A stretch of DNA of 19,238 nucleotides from Firmicutes bacterium UBA5473 (GCA_002427165.1 DIQB01000051.1:1-19238); one strand, 5' to 3'; shown: positions 6,572 to 14,591, counted from the stretch's first letter. The notes: generated by a model not told the origin, from the letters alone. Translations and numbers: made by a program.

Positions 6572-6594
6572 ACCTCCACAGGTCTACCCCTTTT
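6561..6594. terminator. Bidirectional rho-independent terminator
   Basis: The 15-base arms 6561-6575 and 6580-6594 are inverted copies with one mismatch, around a four-base loop. A/T runs on both sides allow termination in both directions. On the minus strand it closes the aminotransferase/TIM-barrel operon. Confidence 0.85.
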
Positions 6595-6616
6595 CATTTA
6601 AAATCTAATCTTACTG

Positions 6617-8650
6617 CTATTTAATCCGATCCACGATGGCTCCCATATTCTCGCCGCGGGCAGATGCCAAGTAACTTACTGCCTTCTTCAAATTGTAATC
6701 TTGGTGGATCATCCGGCTGATGGCAACTGCCACAGCCTGGGGATCGTCGTTACCAGGATAGAGAACGTTGCGGCCAACCATAGCACCGCGCACATTCCCT
6801 CCGGCTCCCATTCCACGCTGGAACTGCTCAAGTGTACCTAGGGGATTGCCTGTAGAGGCTCCACCTAGCATCAGGATCGGCAAGGATGTTGCCCGCACAA
6901 CCCGATGATAGTTCTCCACATAGGGGATCTTCAGCCACAGGTTCCGCGAGGAATCTCCCAGAGCACTGGCAACACCAATTGTCTTCACCATATCCTCCAT
7001 GGTCATCTTCACCTTGTAACCGGTGGATGTGGGCTCCACAGGAAGGGGCTCGAGGAAGACAGGCAGATTATATTTGTTACAATCATTAATGGCTCGGGCG
7101 CAGTAAACAATGGTACGGCCAGAATATTTAGCATTGGGATCTAGCCGGAACATCATCTTCGCTCCGTCCACATTTAACTCTTTCATGCTCTCTGCAGTAT
7201 AAGCAGTCATCCGATCGTCCATCTCAAAGGAAGCACCATCAAGGCCTGCCCTGTTCATGCAGCCCAAAAGCACCTTCTCATCGAGGAAGCTCTCGCCACC
7301 ATTCTCTTTGACCAGATAGTTAATGAGGAGCAGATCCTCAATAATATCAGGGGTAGCCATCACACCATCAACTTCACCGTGCACCATTACCCTGGTGATT
7401 CGAGAGAGATAGTCCAGGCGATCTCCCATCCCGATGGGGTCAGAGCCAACATTGGATACGTGCCTGCCGGGGTGATCACAAGCTAGGATCAAAAGCTTGC
7501 CATCGCGGGTTAACTCCGAGCGCTGCTTTCTTTTCTGTGCCTCCTCATGAATTAGCTGAGGCTTATTCACCCGCAGGTCCGTGAGCAAATTAAAGATCCG
7601 CTCAGGGAAAAAAGCTCGGGAGGAGTAGGCAAAGCCACCCATAGCATAGTTAACATCAAGTCTATTTCTGGCCTCATCGAAGAAGGTCTTGGTCTTGGAA
7701 ACCAAGGTCTCGCTGAGCTCATCTGGACTTTGGGGTGCAACCTCAAAGCCAATTCCCTTATCATAGCCCAGCTCATTGAGGGCCATCACAAAGTGAGCTA
7801 AATCATCTGCGCTCACAGCCCCTGCTGGGTAGTCAAAGCTGGGGTGGGAATCGCCAAAGGCAGGATCGTTCCGATCCAGGACGCAGTTGCCCACATGCAC
7901 ATGACCCAGATAAGGGGCAAGCTCCTTGAGAATGGATGGATCCTCACCGTCGAAGGAATTGCTCTTAAGTAGCGGAGCATGGCTCAGATCATAGAGGAGC
8001 CAGAAATTACCCTGCTTGTAATGATCCCGCAGGCGTCTTGCTAAAGCTATTGCCTCATGGGAAGGACCAATTAGCAGATTCTTGCAATTGGGCTCATCTA
8101 ACCTGTCGAACTGCTCCAAACATAGATCCAAAGGCTTTTTGCCAAGTTCCTCTGCCTTCTGTTTAGCATAGTTACACAGCTCATTTAAGGAGCGCACCAA
8201 GGCCTCCATAGCAGCATTTCTAAGCCTGAGACCGCTTTCTGTACCAGGATCCTTACCGCTGATCAGACCCATGCTTGTGGCGCCAAGCTCGTATGCCTCA
8301 TCGATACATCTTTCCAGGCGCTCTACAGCCTTGCGCCGCTCTAGCTCGTCGCTGGAGCTGATATCAGTAGGAGCGATAATGTTCTCCTCATTGATTAGCT
8401 GCACTGGTTGGGCTGAATAGATCACGTTCTTGCCGCTTGCAGCCAGGAGCTCTGCCACCTGTTTGCGCAACTGGGGGTCCTTGATTTGAGTTATCTCGAT
8501 GCTGCTAAAGTAGGGATCATCGAGGATCGATTTAATAGTTTCTAATAAATACCAAGCAGGTGCCTCACCCCGGGAGACAACATTAGATTGCCCGGGACCT
8601 GGAAAGGCCATAAAATGAACAATGGAAATAGGGTTCTTCTCTAGTGCCAT
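6617..8650 (-). CDS. Fused double TIM-barrel protein (xylose-isomerase-like plus Cgl0159/aldolase-like)
   Basis: A 677-residue protein made of two barrels. Residues 1 to about 340 resemble the sugar-isomerase/AP-endonuclease-2 fold, with candidate metal ligands in LCLEQFDR, LLYDLSHAPL, GHVHVGNC and GIGFEVAP (Glu, Asp/His, His, Glu). Residues about 370-677 resemble the Cgl0159 family, related to class I (DhnA-type) fructose-bisphosphate aldolases and first noted in the Corynebacterium inositol cluster; motifs are LLILACDHPGRHVSNVG, GEVDGVMATPDIIED, LGCMNRAGLDGA and ILMLGGASTGNPLG. Function is probably in carbohydrate-phosphate or inositol-like metabolism, but no substrate can be named. The start ATG follows AGGAGGT, which overlaps the aminotransferase stop codon 15 bases away, so the genes are translationally linked. 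No break is seen at the fusion. Confidence 0.85.
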   Translation of the reverse strand: MALEKNPISIVHFMAFPGPGQSNVVSRGEAPAWYLLETIKSILDDPYFSSIEITQIKDPQLRKQVAELLAASGKNVIYSAQPVQLINEENIIAPTDISSSDELERRKAVERLERCIDEAYELGATSMGLISGKDPGTESGLRLRNAAMEALVRSLNELCNYAKQKAEELGKKPLDLCLEQFDRLDEPNCKNLLIGPSHEAIALARRLRDHYKQGNFWLLYDLSHAPLLKSNSFDGEDPSILKELAPYLGHVHVGNCVLDRNDPAFGDSHPSFDYPAGAVSADDLAHFVMALNELGYDKGIGFEVAPQSPDELSETLVSKTKTFFDEARNRLDVNYAMGGFAYSSRAFFPERIFNLLTDLRVNKPQLIHEEAQKRKQRSELTRDGKLLILACDHPGRHVSNVGSDPIGMGDRLDYLSRITRVMVHGEVDGVMATPDIIEDLLLINYLVKENGGESFLDEKVLLGCMNRAGLDGASFEMDDRMTAYTAESMKELNVDGAKMMFRLDPNAKYSGRTIVYCARAINDCNKYNLPVFLEPLPVEPTSTGYKVKMTMEDMVKTIGVASALGDSSRNLWLKIPYVENYHRVVRATSLPILMLGGASTGNPLGTLEQFQRGMGAGGNVRGAMVGRNVLYPGNDDPQAVAVAISRMIHQDYNLKKAVSYLASARGENMGAIVDRIK

Positions 8651-8665
8651 CTGAAATGTGACCTC

Positions 8666-9853
8666 CTATCCTTCTATTGCTTTCTTAATTCTAGCCAAAC
8701 CTTCCTTAATCTGCTCGCGAGAGGTAGCATAGGAAAAACGTACATATTCCTGATCCTCTCCCACGTTGCGTTGACCAAAGCAGCTGCGAGCTAACACTGC
8801 AACTCCTGCCTCATGGAGAAGATACTTTTGCAGTGCCCGAGAATCTGCCAAACCTAGCTTTTTGCAAGCCCCTGTAACATTAGGATAAACGTAAAAAGCG
8901 CCACCAGGATTGAGACAGGTAATACCCTCAATCTGGTTTAACCCCTCTACAATCAGATCCCGTCTTTGGCGAAACTCCAATGCCATGGCCTCAGCAGCAT
9001 CTTGAGGGCCTGTTAGGGCCTCAATTCCTGCCCACTGGGTAAAGGTGGCTGTGCAGGATTCAGCATTGGTCTCCAATCTCGCTAAAGCTTGTGCAAGTTT
9101 GGGGTTCATCACGCCATAGCCCAAACGCCAACCTGTCATAGCGTAGGTCTTGGAGAAACCATCGAGGATAATGGTGCGCTCCTGCATCCCTGGAATGGCT
9201 GTGATGCTATAAAAATCACTATCGAAAACGATCCTGGAATAGATCTCATCTGAGAAGACCCACAGATCGTTTGCGATGGCAAGCTCTGCTACAGCTTCTA
9301 GATCTGATTTGCTCAATACTCCCCCTGTGGGATTCTGTGGTGAGTTGATAATGATCATCTTAGTTCTTTCCGTGACAAGCGATCTAAGATGGTCAACATC
9401 AAAGCTAAAATTCTTCTCTTCCACTAGCGGCAGGGGAACTGGTTTAGCCCCCACAAAGCGGATCATGGATTCATAAATAGGAAAACCAGGGTTAGGATAA
9501 ATAACCTCGTCTCCAGGATCTACACAGGCTAAAATGCTGTGAAAGATAATGGGCTTTGCCCCAGGCGTTACAACTACGTTCTCTGGAGTTACGCGGATCC
9601 CCCTTGTTTCGGCTATGTACTTGGCGATGGTCTCCCGCATAGGCATGATGCCAGCAGATGGCCCATAGTGAGTCTCGTTGTTCTGGATTGCCCGACAACC
9701 CGCCTCCTTGATGTTCTCAGGCGTTTCAAAATCAGGCTCTCCAATCGCAAAGCTGATAATGCTCTTGCCCTCTGCCTCAAGTTGCTTTACAGTTGCCAAA
9801 ACTTCAAAAGCGGTTTCAGTACCTAATCTGTCAACCCGTTGTGCAAGTCTCAT
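8666..9853 (-). CDS. Class I PLP-dependent aminotransferase (AspC/PatA-like)
   Basis: A 395-residue fold-type I aminotransferase, cytosolic. Landmarks: FAIGEPDFETPENI at the N-terminus, TPGAKPIIF for phosphate binding, NSPQNPTGG (N174), VFSDEIYSR (D202 contacts the PLP nitrogen), DGFSKTYAMTGWRLGY with K235 as the Schiff-base lysine, and VRFSYATS near the C-terminus for the substrate-carboxylate arginine. It resembles COG0436 aspartate/aromatic/alanine-type enzymes; the amino donor cannot be fixed from sequence. I chose ATG 9853 because AAGGAGGGG lies just upstream. An in-frame start at 9907 lies upstream of the -10 and -35 boxes and is therefore untenable. Its partner gene downstream encodes the double TIM-barrel protein, suggesting that the aminotransferase acts on a keto product or precursor of that pathway. 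Confidence 0.93.
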   Translation of the reverse strand: MRLAQRVDRLGTETAFEVLATVKQLEAEGKSIISFAIGEPDFETPENIKEAGCRAIQNNETHYGPSAGIMPMRETIAKYIAETRGIRVTPENVVVTPGAKPIIFHSILACVDPGDEVIYPNPGFPIYESMIRFVGAKPVPLPLVEEKNFSFDVDHLRSLVTERTKMIIINSPQNPTGGVLSKSDLEAVAELAIANDLWVFSDEIYSRIVFDSDFYSITAIPGMQERTIILDGFSKTYAMTGWRLGYGVMNPKLAQALARLETNAESCTATFTQWAGIEALTGPQDAAEAMALEFRQRRDLIVEGLNQIEGITCLNPGGAFYVYPNVTGACKKLGLADSRALQKYLLHEAGVAVLARSCFGQRNVGEDQEYVRFSYATSREQIKEGLARIKKAIEG

Positions 9854-9875
9854 TTGTCTCCCCTCCTTTATACAC

Positions 9876-9904
9876 ATATTACCACATAAGCCAACATAAA
9901 TCAA
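9876..9904 (-). promoter_or_regulatory. Sigma-A-type promoter of the aminotransferase operon
   Basis: On the minus strand TTGATT (9899-9904) and TAATAT (9876-9881) are 17 bases apart, about 23 bases before the ATG. The promoter separates this operon from the flagellar operon, which ends at the terminator just upstream. Confidence 0.7.
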
Positions 9905-9933
9905 CAATAGTTCACAAAAATCCTCAGTTAAGC

Positions 9934-9964
9934 TAAAAAAAAGAGGAGGTTAACCCTCCTTAAT
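9934..9964 (-). terminator. Rho-independent terminator ending the flagellar operon
   Basis: On the minus strand an AAGGAGG/CCTCCTCTT hairpin with a short GTTAA-type loop is followed by eight T (A-run 9935-9942). It starts at the stop codon of the last operon gene. Confidence 0.8.
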
Positions 9965-10346
9965 GTTTTTTCCCTGTGAGTAACTCTATTATTTTCTCTA
10001 GAGGCCAGGCCTCTCCAAGCCTGTACCTGCCCGCAATAAACTTGGTTGATAAGCCCCGCTCCTCTACCTGAGCCAAAAAAGCCTCTCTATCTGCGATGAT
10101 GCCCTCTTGCGTCAAGAGTGTGGCGATTCTCTGGGCTGTCATCTTTGGCTCCAGCTCAATTTCCTTGAGCTCCACCTGGGGCTTTGCACTTTCCAGGGGC
10201 CCTTCCTGGGGAAAGATCATCCCCAAAGATCTGGCCTGGTTGATGGTTGTCAGTTTGTCTTGAGTCTGGGGGCGGCCTATAAATAAAAGAGACGAAAGCA
10301 CAAGCCCCACTCCAAGTCCCGCGAGAAACTTCCAGTTGTCGTTCAT
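9960..10346 (-). CDS. Short membrane-anchored MltG/YceG-like (LysM-like domain) protein
   Basis: A 128-residue protein with one N-terminal membrane helix (about 8-25, FLAGLGVGLVLSSLLFI) and a C-terminal domain at about 68-125: MTAQRIATLLTQEGIIADRE, AFLAQVEERGLSTKFIAGRY, LEKIIELLTGKK. This matches the small LysM-like domain in front of the catalytic part of MltG endolytic transglycosylases ('...A..I..LL...GvI.d...F......'). MltG is about 340 residues and its catalytic domain is entirely absent, so this protein is unlikely to cut peptidoglycan. Its ATG overlaps the stop of the preceding gene (ATGA, four bases). As last gene of a flagellar operon it could anchor or recognise cell wall around the motor, but that is inference. 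Confidence 0.75.
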   Translation of the reverse strand: MNDNWKFLAGLGVGLVLSSLLFIGRPQTQDKLTTINQARSLGMIFPQEGPLESAKPQVELKEIELEPKMTAQRIATLLTQEGIIADREAFLAQVEERGLSTKFIAGRYRLGEAWPLEKIIELLTGKKH

Positions 10347-10708
10347 GAGTTTTTCTCCTCGCCCATAAAGTTGGCGATCCCCAGGGCAAGCTCAATTTCC
10401 CCTGTGCCCCTGCCAAGCTTAGCTGCTATTTCCCTGTGGGATAGGCCCTGGGATGATAGGTCTTGCACCTGTTGGGCCATTGCAGAAAGCTGGGGTGGTG
10501 CTTCTTTGGGCTCTATGGAGAGGTCACCCACCTGATCTAGCTTCTCCTGAATCCTTGCAATGGCATCATCGGCAGCTAGCTGAATTTGAACCACAAGCTC
10601 CTCCAGCTCCCCAGGATCAACCTGTGGTGTTGCTGGTGGCTGCTTTGCTGCCAAATAGATACTGATGGCGATAATTAATAAGCCCACTGTTAATACAGCG
10701 TAGGGCAT
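10343..10708 (-). CDS. SwrB/DUF6115-like flagellar-operon membrane protein
   Basis: A 121-residue protein with an N-terminal membrane helix (about 3-20, YAVLTVGLLIIAISIYLAA), a Pro-rich joint, a charged helix likely to form a coiled coil (about 32-62), and a C-terminal helix-turn-helix-like tail at about 82-112 (LSSQGLSHREIAAKLGRGTG, then EIELALGIA). That tail is the hallmark of DUF6115-type proteins found after sigD in Firmicutes. In Bacillus subtilis the gene after sigD is swrB, which promotes assembly of the flagellar export apparatus. The position after sigD agrees, though three genes now separate them. The ribosome binding site GGGGGAG lies five bases before the ATG. The identification as a functional SwrB counterpart is inferred. 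Confidence 0.65.
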   Translation of the reverse strand: MPYAVLTVGLLIIAISIYLAAKQPPATPQVDPGELEELVVQIQLAADDAIARIQEKLDQVGDLSIEPKEAPPQLSAMAQQVQDLSSQGLSHREIAAKLGRGTGEIELALGIANFMGEEKNS

Positions 10709-10719
10709 TTCTTCTCCCC

Positions 10720-11004
10720 CTATGCTTTCAAATCGATATGTTTCCCCTTCTCCTGCCCAGGTTGCTGTTGTGATTCGTCCTTTTCCTGTTGGGGATTTTT
10801 CTCTTTTTTATTCTTATCCCAGGATTTATCGGATTTATCCGTCTCAGGCACAGTCTGCACCTTCTCCACCTGCTGCGCCTGAAGCTGGGAGGCAAAATTG
10901 ACCTGTGAGCCCTGTTGGCTCTGATCTTTTAGCTGTTGCATCCGGCTTGCCTGTTGGGTGCGATCAATTAGCATACCTAGGTCCACGCCGCGAATTCCAC
11001 CCAT
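10720..11004 (-). CDS. Small Gln/Lys-rich hydrophilic protein of the flagellar operon
   Basis: I do not recognise this 94-residue protein. The first 50 residues (MGGIRGVDLGMLIDRTQQAS, SQVNFASQLQAQQVEKVQ) could form one amphipathic helix, and the rest is a low-complexity tail rich in Lys, Gln, Glu and Asp, ending in KHIDLKA. There is no membrane segment or signal peptide. A GGGGGAT sequence precedes the ATG. It sits 12 bases after the FapA gene and before the SwrB-like gene, all on one transcript. A disordered tail behind a short helix is compatible with a chaperone or scaffold-type role, but nothing in the sequence proves a function. Confidence 0.7.
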   Translation of the reverse strand: MGGIRGVDLGMLIDRTQQASRMQQLKDQSQQGSQVNFASQLQAQQVEKVQTVPETDKSDKSWDKNKKEKNPQQEKDESQQQPGQEKGKHIDLKA

Positions 11005-11016
11005 AACCCCATCCCC

Positions 11017-12669
11017 CTAATATGGCTTTACGCAAATTTCGCCATCATCAACCTGCAAACTAGAATGGGCGAGCTCATCCCTAACCAAATAGGCAATCCT
11101 ACCGATAGTCACTCGCACCCCGGGATGGATCGCCTCACTGGCCCTCACTACCCCTTTGCCCAGCTGCTCCATGGACAGTTCCAGCTGGTGCTTCTCTTCC
11201 TCCAGCTCCCGGATCCTGGTAACAAGTCCCTCATTGGTACGGCGGAGTTTCACATAAAGCTGATCCTGCTCTGCCTCGCTAGCTTTTTTGGAAAGCAAAC
11301 CCCGATCTGCAAGGCGAATGGCCTGGTGCACGCTCTCCAGCTGCCGGGAAAGCTCATCTAGCTGCGATTGAACCCCCCGCAGCTGCTCTCGGCACTGGAG
11401 GTTATAGCCAACCTCCAGGTCTGTACTGGTGCCAATCTTCGAGCCGATGGTGCGGGCGCGGATCTCCTCTCCTGCACAGACTTTCCCACCTACAAGCCAG
11501 CCCCGGCCACCTTCCACCACCACCCTTGTGCCTGCCTCAAGCTGGCTGTGCATAGCAGCCTCGCTGATGGTGATGGTATCCATAGCCTTAACCTGTGCCT
11601 TCTCCACAAATCGAGCTGTTACGTTGCCGCCTGCCTCCAAAGAAGCTTTGCCTTGTCCGCGGACGCCACCGCGAAGGATAATATCTCCTTGAGATTTTAT
11701 AGTTGCTCCCTCCACGCTGCTTTGTACCTGCACATTCCCCTTGGCTTCCACCTTGAACCCATCGCGGACAACCCCTCGCACAATCACTGTGCCATTGAAC
11801 TTAATATTGCCAGTGGAGTAATCAACGTCCCCCCGGACCTCAAATACAGGTAGCACATCCAATTTCCCCCGGACAAGCACTACCTGGCCATCGGTCATGG
11901 CACGAGCCTCAGAGCCATCCTCAGATAACTCTACGTTCTTGCCCACAAGCAGGGGGTGGTTGCGACCATTTTTAGCAAGCAAAATTGTGCCTAAAACTGT
12001 TTTGCCCAATGTGCCATCTGTGGCAGGATTGAGCGTGGCAAGGAGAGTGCCTGCCTCCACGTTCTCAACTAGATCTAAATTGCGATAATCCACGCTACCA
12101 TCCACCAGCTGCGTGGGCCTGCCGTTCTTTTCTAAAAGGAAGTGGTAGTTCACCGAGGAATCCTCGCCGTCGATGCTAGCTGTTCCCTGGGCCGCAACTA
12201 TGGGCTCGTAATATTTCTCCTGGCTCAGTGCAGTCTCAATCGCTGCATAATCTATGCCATGGACAACGCCCTCCCCAGACAGGGCCATTAGCACATCATC
12301 GATGCTAAGTTTTTCACCACCCAACGGTGGGATCAGTTGGATTTGGGCACTCATCTGGTCGCTTGCCACCACCACCTCAACTCGCCCTGGTTGATCCAGC
12401 TCTGGTTTGCGAGGTGCCACGAGTTTAGGCTCGCCTGTGGCTTCCCGAACCGCCTCTAGCACAGCTTCCATTTTCACCTCAATTATTCCTTTGGCATCTA
12501 GCGCTTCACAAGCATCAGCAGTTGCCACAGAGTTTCCCCCGCCTGAGGCTGGCGTTACAACCAAAAAAATTCCCTCATCTTTAACCAAAACTTTCACTGT
12601 TCCATGCACTCGTTTGGGGGGAACTGCTGCAATCTCCTCCACTGTTTTCTTGCCAAATGGCCACACCAT
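11017..12669 (-). CDS. FapA-type (DUF342) polymer-like beta-helix protein
   Basis: A 550-residue DUF342/FapA family protein, probably cytosolic. After an N-terminal module (about 20-90) comes the FapA N-domain (about 92-270, with VNYHFLLEKNGRPTQLVDGS and GTLLATLNPATDGTLGKTVLG). A long stretch of short repeated beta-strand turns follows (about 275-420: IKFNGTVIVRGVVRDGF, GNVQVQSSVEG, GDIILRGGVRGQGKASLEAG, GRGWLVGGKVCAGEEIRART), the right-handed beta-helix of the bactofilin/MinC-like type. A coiled coil (about 430-510) and a short beta tail close it. Some relatives affect flagellar assembly or cell-surface organisation; its place between sigD and the operon tail supports a motility role. The ATG is 25 bases past the sigD stop. 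Confidence 0.85.
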   Translation of the reverse strand: MVWPFGKKTVEEIAAVPPKRVHGTVKVLVKDEGIFLVVTPASGGGNSVATADACEALDAKGIIEVKMEAVLEAVREATGEPKLVAPRKPELDQPGRVEVVVASDQMSAQIQLIPPLGGEKLSIDDVLMALSGEGVVHGIDYAAIETALSQEKYYEPIVAAQGTASIDGEDSSVNYHFLLEKNGRPTQLVDGSVDYRNLDLVENVEAGTLLATLNPATDGTLGKTVLGTILLAKNGRNHPLLVGKNVELSEDGSEARAMTDGQVVLVRGKLDVLPVFEVRGDVDYSTGNIKFNGTVIVRGVVRDGFKVEAKGNVQVQSSVEGATIKSQGDIILRGGVRGQGKASLEAGGNVTARFVEKAQVKAMDTITISEAAMHSQLEAGTRVVVEGGRGWLVGGKVCAGEEIRARTIGSKIGTSTDLEVGYNLQCREQLRGVQSQLDELSRQLESVHQAIRLADRGLLSKKASEAEQDQLYVKLRRTNEGLVTRIRELEEEKHQLELSMEQLGKGVVRASEAIHPGVRVTIGRIAYLVRDELAHSSLQVDDGEICVKPY

Positions 12670-12694
12670 TTGCTTCGCCTCCTCCCTATTCTAA

Positions 12695-13474
12695 CTATTC
12701 GTTAAAAGCCAGGAGACTCCTGCGTAACCTCAAAAGGGCTTTCCCATGGATTTGTGATACTCTAGGCTCGGATACTCCCAGCACCTGGCTAATCTCCTTC
12801 ACAGTCAGGCCATTGTAATAGTAGAGGTTGATCACGTAAGCCTCCCGCTGGGGCAAGCTCTCGATGGCCTGTCCTAAAAGTTGTTTTTCCTCCTCTTGCA
12901 ATAACTGGGCCCCTGGCAGCGGTGTCTCTTCCGCTGGCACCAGGTCCCCTAAACAAACCTCTTCCCCATCCTTGCCGATACCCACAAGTTCCTCTAGGGA
13001 GTGCAGGCTCAGCCAGCCTACCTCCACCATTAGCTTTTGATACTGGGGCTGGCTCAGACCCAGCTCCTCCCGCAATTCTTCGTCTGTGGGATCCCGGCCA
13101 TACTCTGCTTGAAGCTTCAAAGATGCTCGCTCGTAGCGCTTCACCTTTTCCCGGGTTCTGCGGGGAACCCAGTCCGCTTTTCTGAGGCCATCTAAAATAG
13201 AGCCACGAATCCTGGGGATGGCAAAGGTCTCGAATTTCAAACCACGCTCAGGTTGAAACCTCCCCACAGCATCCAATAGCCCCATTACCCCATAGCTGAG
13301 TAGATCATCCCTATCCACGTAGCTAGGCAGACCCACAGCCAGCCTTCCTGCCACATAGTTTACCAAAGAGGCGTAATGAACGATTAATTCCTGACGAGCT
13401 TCCCTCTCCCCTCCCTGGCAAAAACGCTGCCAGAGGAGATCGAGATCTACCATTTCTGCTTGGGCTTTGCTCAT
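12695..13474 (-). CDS. sigD: Flagellar/motility sigma factor SigD (FliA/WhiG family)
   Basis: A 259-residue sigma-70-family factor of the FliA type. Region 2 (about 25-100) reads LVNYVAGRLAVGLPSYVDRD, DLLSYGVMGLLDAVGRF and FAIPRIRGSILDGLRKADW. Region 3 follows (VPRRTREKVKRYERASLKL) and region 4 lies at about 205-255 (LYYYNGLTVKEISQVLGVSE, PRVSQIHGKALLRLR). It directs RNA polymerase to late flagellar and chemotaxis promoters and is normally held by the anti-sigma factor FlgM, which is not in this window. The ATG overlaps the cheD stop (ATGA). Its location at the end of the che block is the standard Firmicutes arrangement. Confidence 0.95.
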   Translation of the reverse strand: MSKAQAEMVDLDLLWQRFCQGGEREARQELIVHYASLVNYVAGRLAVGLPSYVDRDDLLSYGVMGLLDAVGRFQPERGLKFETFAIPRIRGSILDGLRKADWVPRRTREKVKRYERASLKLQAEYGRDPTDEELREELGLSQPQYQKLMVEVGWLSLHSLEELVGIGKDGEEVCLGDLVPAEETPLPGAQLLQEEEKQLLGQAIESLPQREAYVINLYYYNGLTVKEISQVLGVSEPRVSQIHGKALLRLRRSLLAFNE

Positions 13475-13962
13475 AATTCTCTCTCCCCACTGTCCACTGT
13501 GCGCACAACAAGGCGGCCACTGTTGGGATCAAAAGCGATGGTTCTGCCTCTCCCACCACCTGTATCCTCAGCGAGAAGAGGGATCCTAAGCTCCCCGAGG
13601 ATAGCTTGTACTGCCTCCACATTCCGCTGGCCGATACTGTTGTGGTCATTATGATCAGCAAAATTAAACATCTGGGCCCCACCTGCGATTTTGGCTTGCA
13701 GCCTGATGCGCTGCGCTCCTGCCTCCTCCATTTCGCGAATCAGGGCCACGATAGCAGTGTCTGCAAACTTGCCCTCGTTGGAGCTAGGCAAGCCTTGTTT
13801 GGAATCAGGAAGCATAATGTGGGCAAGGCCCGCTACCTTGACTTTGGGATCATATAGGGCAATCCCCACGCAAGATCCGAGGCCTGTGGTGATAAGCTGA
13901 GCTGGAGCTTTAGCCACCTGATAATCTGCCATTGCAACACGAATCGAACCGGTTAAATTCAT
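13471..13962 (-). CDS. cheD: Chemoreceptor glutamine deamidase CheD
   Basis: A 163-residue cytosolic CheD. It deamidates specific glutamines of chemoreceptors and, in Bacillus, is bound by CheC and raises its phosphatase activity. The cysteine-hydrolase triad can be read: T25 and C31 in TTGLGSCVGIALYD and H48 in GLAHIMLP, with the same spacings as known CheD enzymes. GGAQMFNF and IGQRNVEAV are further conserved blocks. The ATG overlaps the last codon and stop of cheC (ATGA at 13959-13962), so the two interacting proteins are translationally coupled. Confidence 0.95.
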   Translation of the reverse strand: MNLTGSIRVAMADYQVAKAPAQLITTGLGSCVGIALYDPKVKVAGLAHIMLPDSKQGLPSSNEGKFADTAIVALIREMEEAGAQRIRLQAKIAGGAQMFNFADHNDHNSIGQRNVEAVQAILGELRIPLLAEDTGGGRGRTIAFDPNSGRLVVRTVDSGEREL

Positions 13963-14588
13963 TCCCTAGCCTCCACCCCCAGAGCCTCAAGCAATACCTC
14001 AAGCTGCCGGGCATCAGGCAGAATCAACAGGTGGCCCCTGGCTCCCCCCTCTGCTTCAACCAATTCTGTAGTAATCAAAAGGGCGTGGTCGCTTTGTTCG
14101 CCTGAGGCAGCCATCACCTCCTGGATAATAGCCCCTGCCATATCGATGGCCACAGTTGGCACCATGGGCCGGATATAGAGGCCTGATAACTCTGAGAGGG
14201 CAGCGAGGAAGTTTGCAAGAAGAATATTGCCCAGCTCCTCAAGGGCGGAACGCTCCAGCTCATTTAACTCCAACAGTGGGCTGACCTGGCCCCCAACCAT
14301 TCTCCCCAAAAGGCTTGCCACTGCCTCTTGGCTGTAAAACAGCAGCAGGCTACCTCGCCACTGGCCACTAAAGCGGAGGTAGAGGCCAGCCACCAGTTGC
14401 TCTGCTCCTCCTGCAAGCTCCAGTGCATCCCACACCTCTCGGATCTGGGCCTTGGGCACTGTCATTTCAATGCGCGTGGCTAGAATTTTCGAAAGCACAG
14501 TGGCTGCGCGACCAGCACCGATGTTGCCTGCCTCGCGCAGGGCATCTAGCTCTAGACTCCCTAGGAGCAAATTATCGCGCCTAGCCAT
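13959..14588 (-). CDS. cheC: CheY-P phosphatase CheC
   Basis: A 209-residue CheC-type phosphatase that dephosphorylates CheY-P and binds CheD. Both family active-site motifs (S/D-x3-E-x2-N-x22-P) are complete: D15/E19/N22/P45 in DALREAGNIGAGRAATVLSK and S114/E118/N121/P144 in SALEELGNILLANFLAALSE. The spacing is exact in both. Two intact sites point to an active enzyme like Bacillus CheC, not the single-site CheX. The ATG follows GGAGG by about eleven bases and lies four bases after the cheW stop. Confidence 0.95.
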   Translation of the reverse strand: MARRDNLLLGSLELDALREAGNIGAGRAATVLSKILATRIEMTVPKAQIREVWDALELAGGAEQLVAGLYLRFSGQWRGSLLLFYSQEAVASLLGRMVGGQVSPLLELNELERSALEELGNILLANFLAALSELSGLYIRPMVPTVAIDMAGAIIQEVMAASGEQSDHALLITTELVEAEGGARGHLLILPDARQLEVLLEALGVEARE

Positions 14589-14591
14589 GGC

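Noticed and set aside
9854..9907. Longer start (9907) for the aminotransferase
   Set aside because: It would place the start codon upstream of the -10 and -35 boxes at 9876-9904, and the added residues are not part of the family; ATG 9853 has a strong ribosome binding site.
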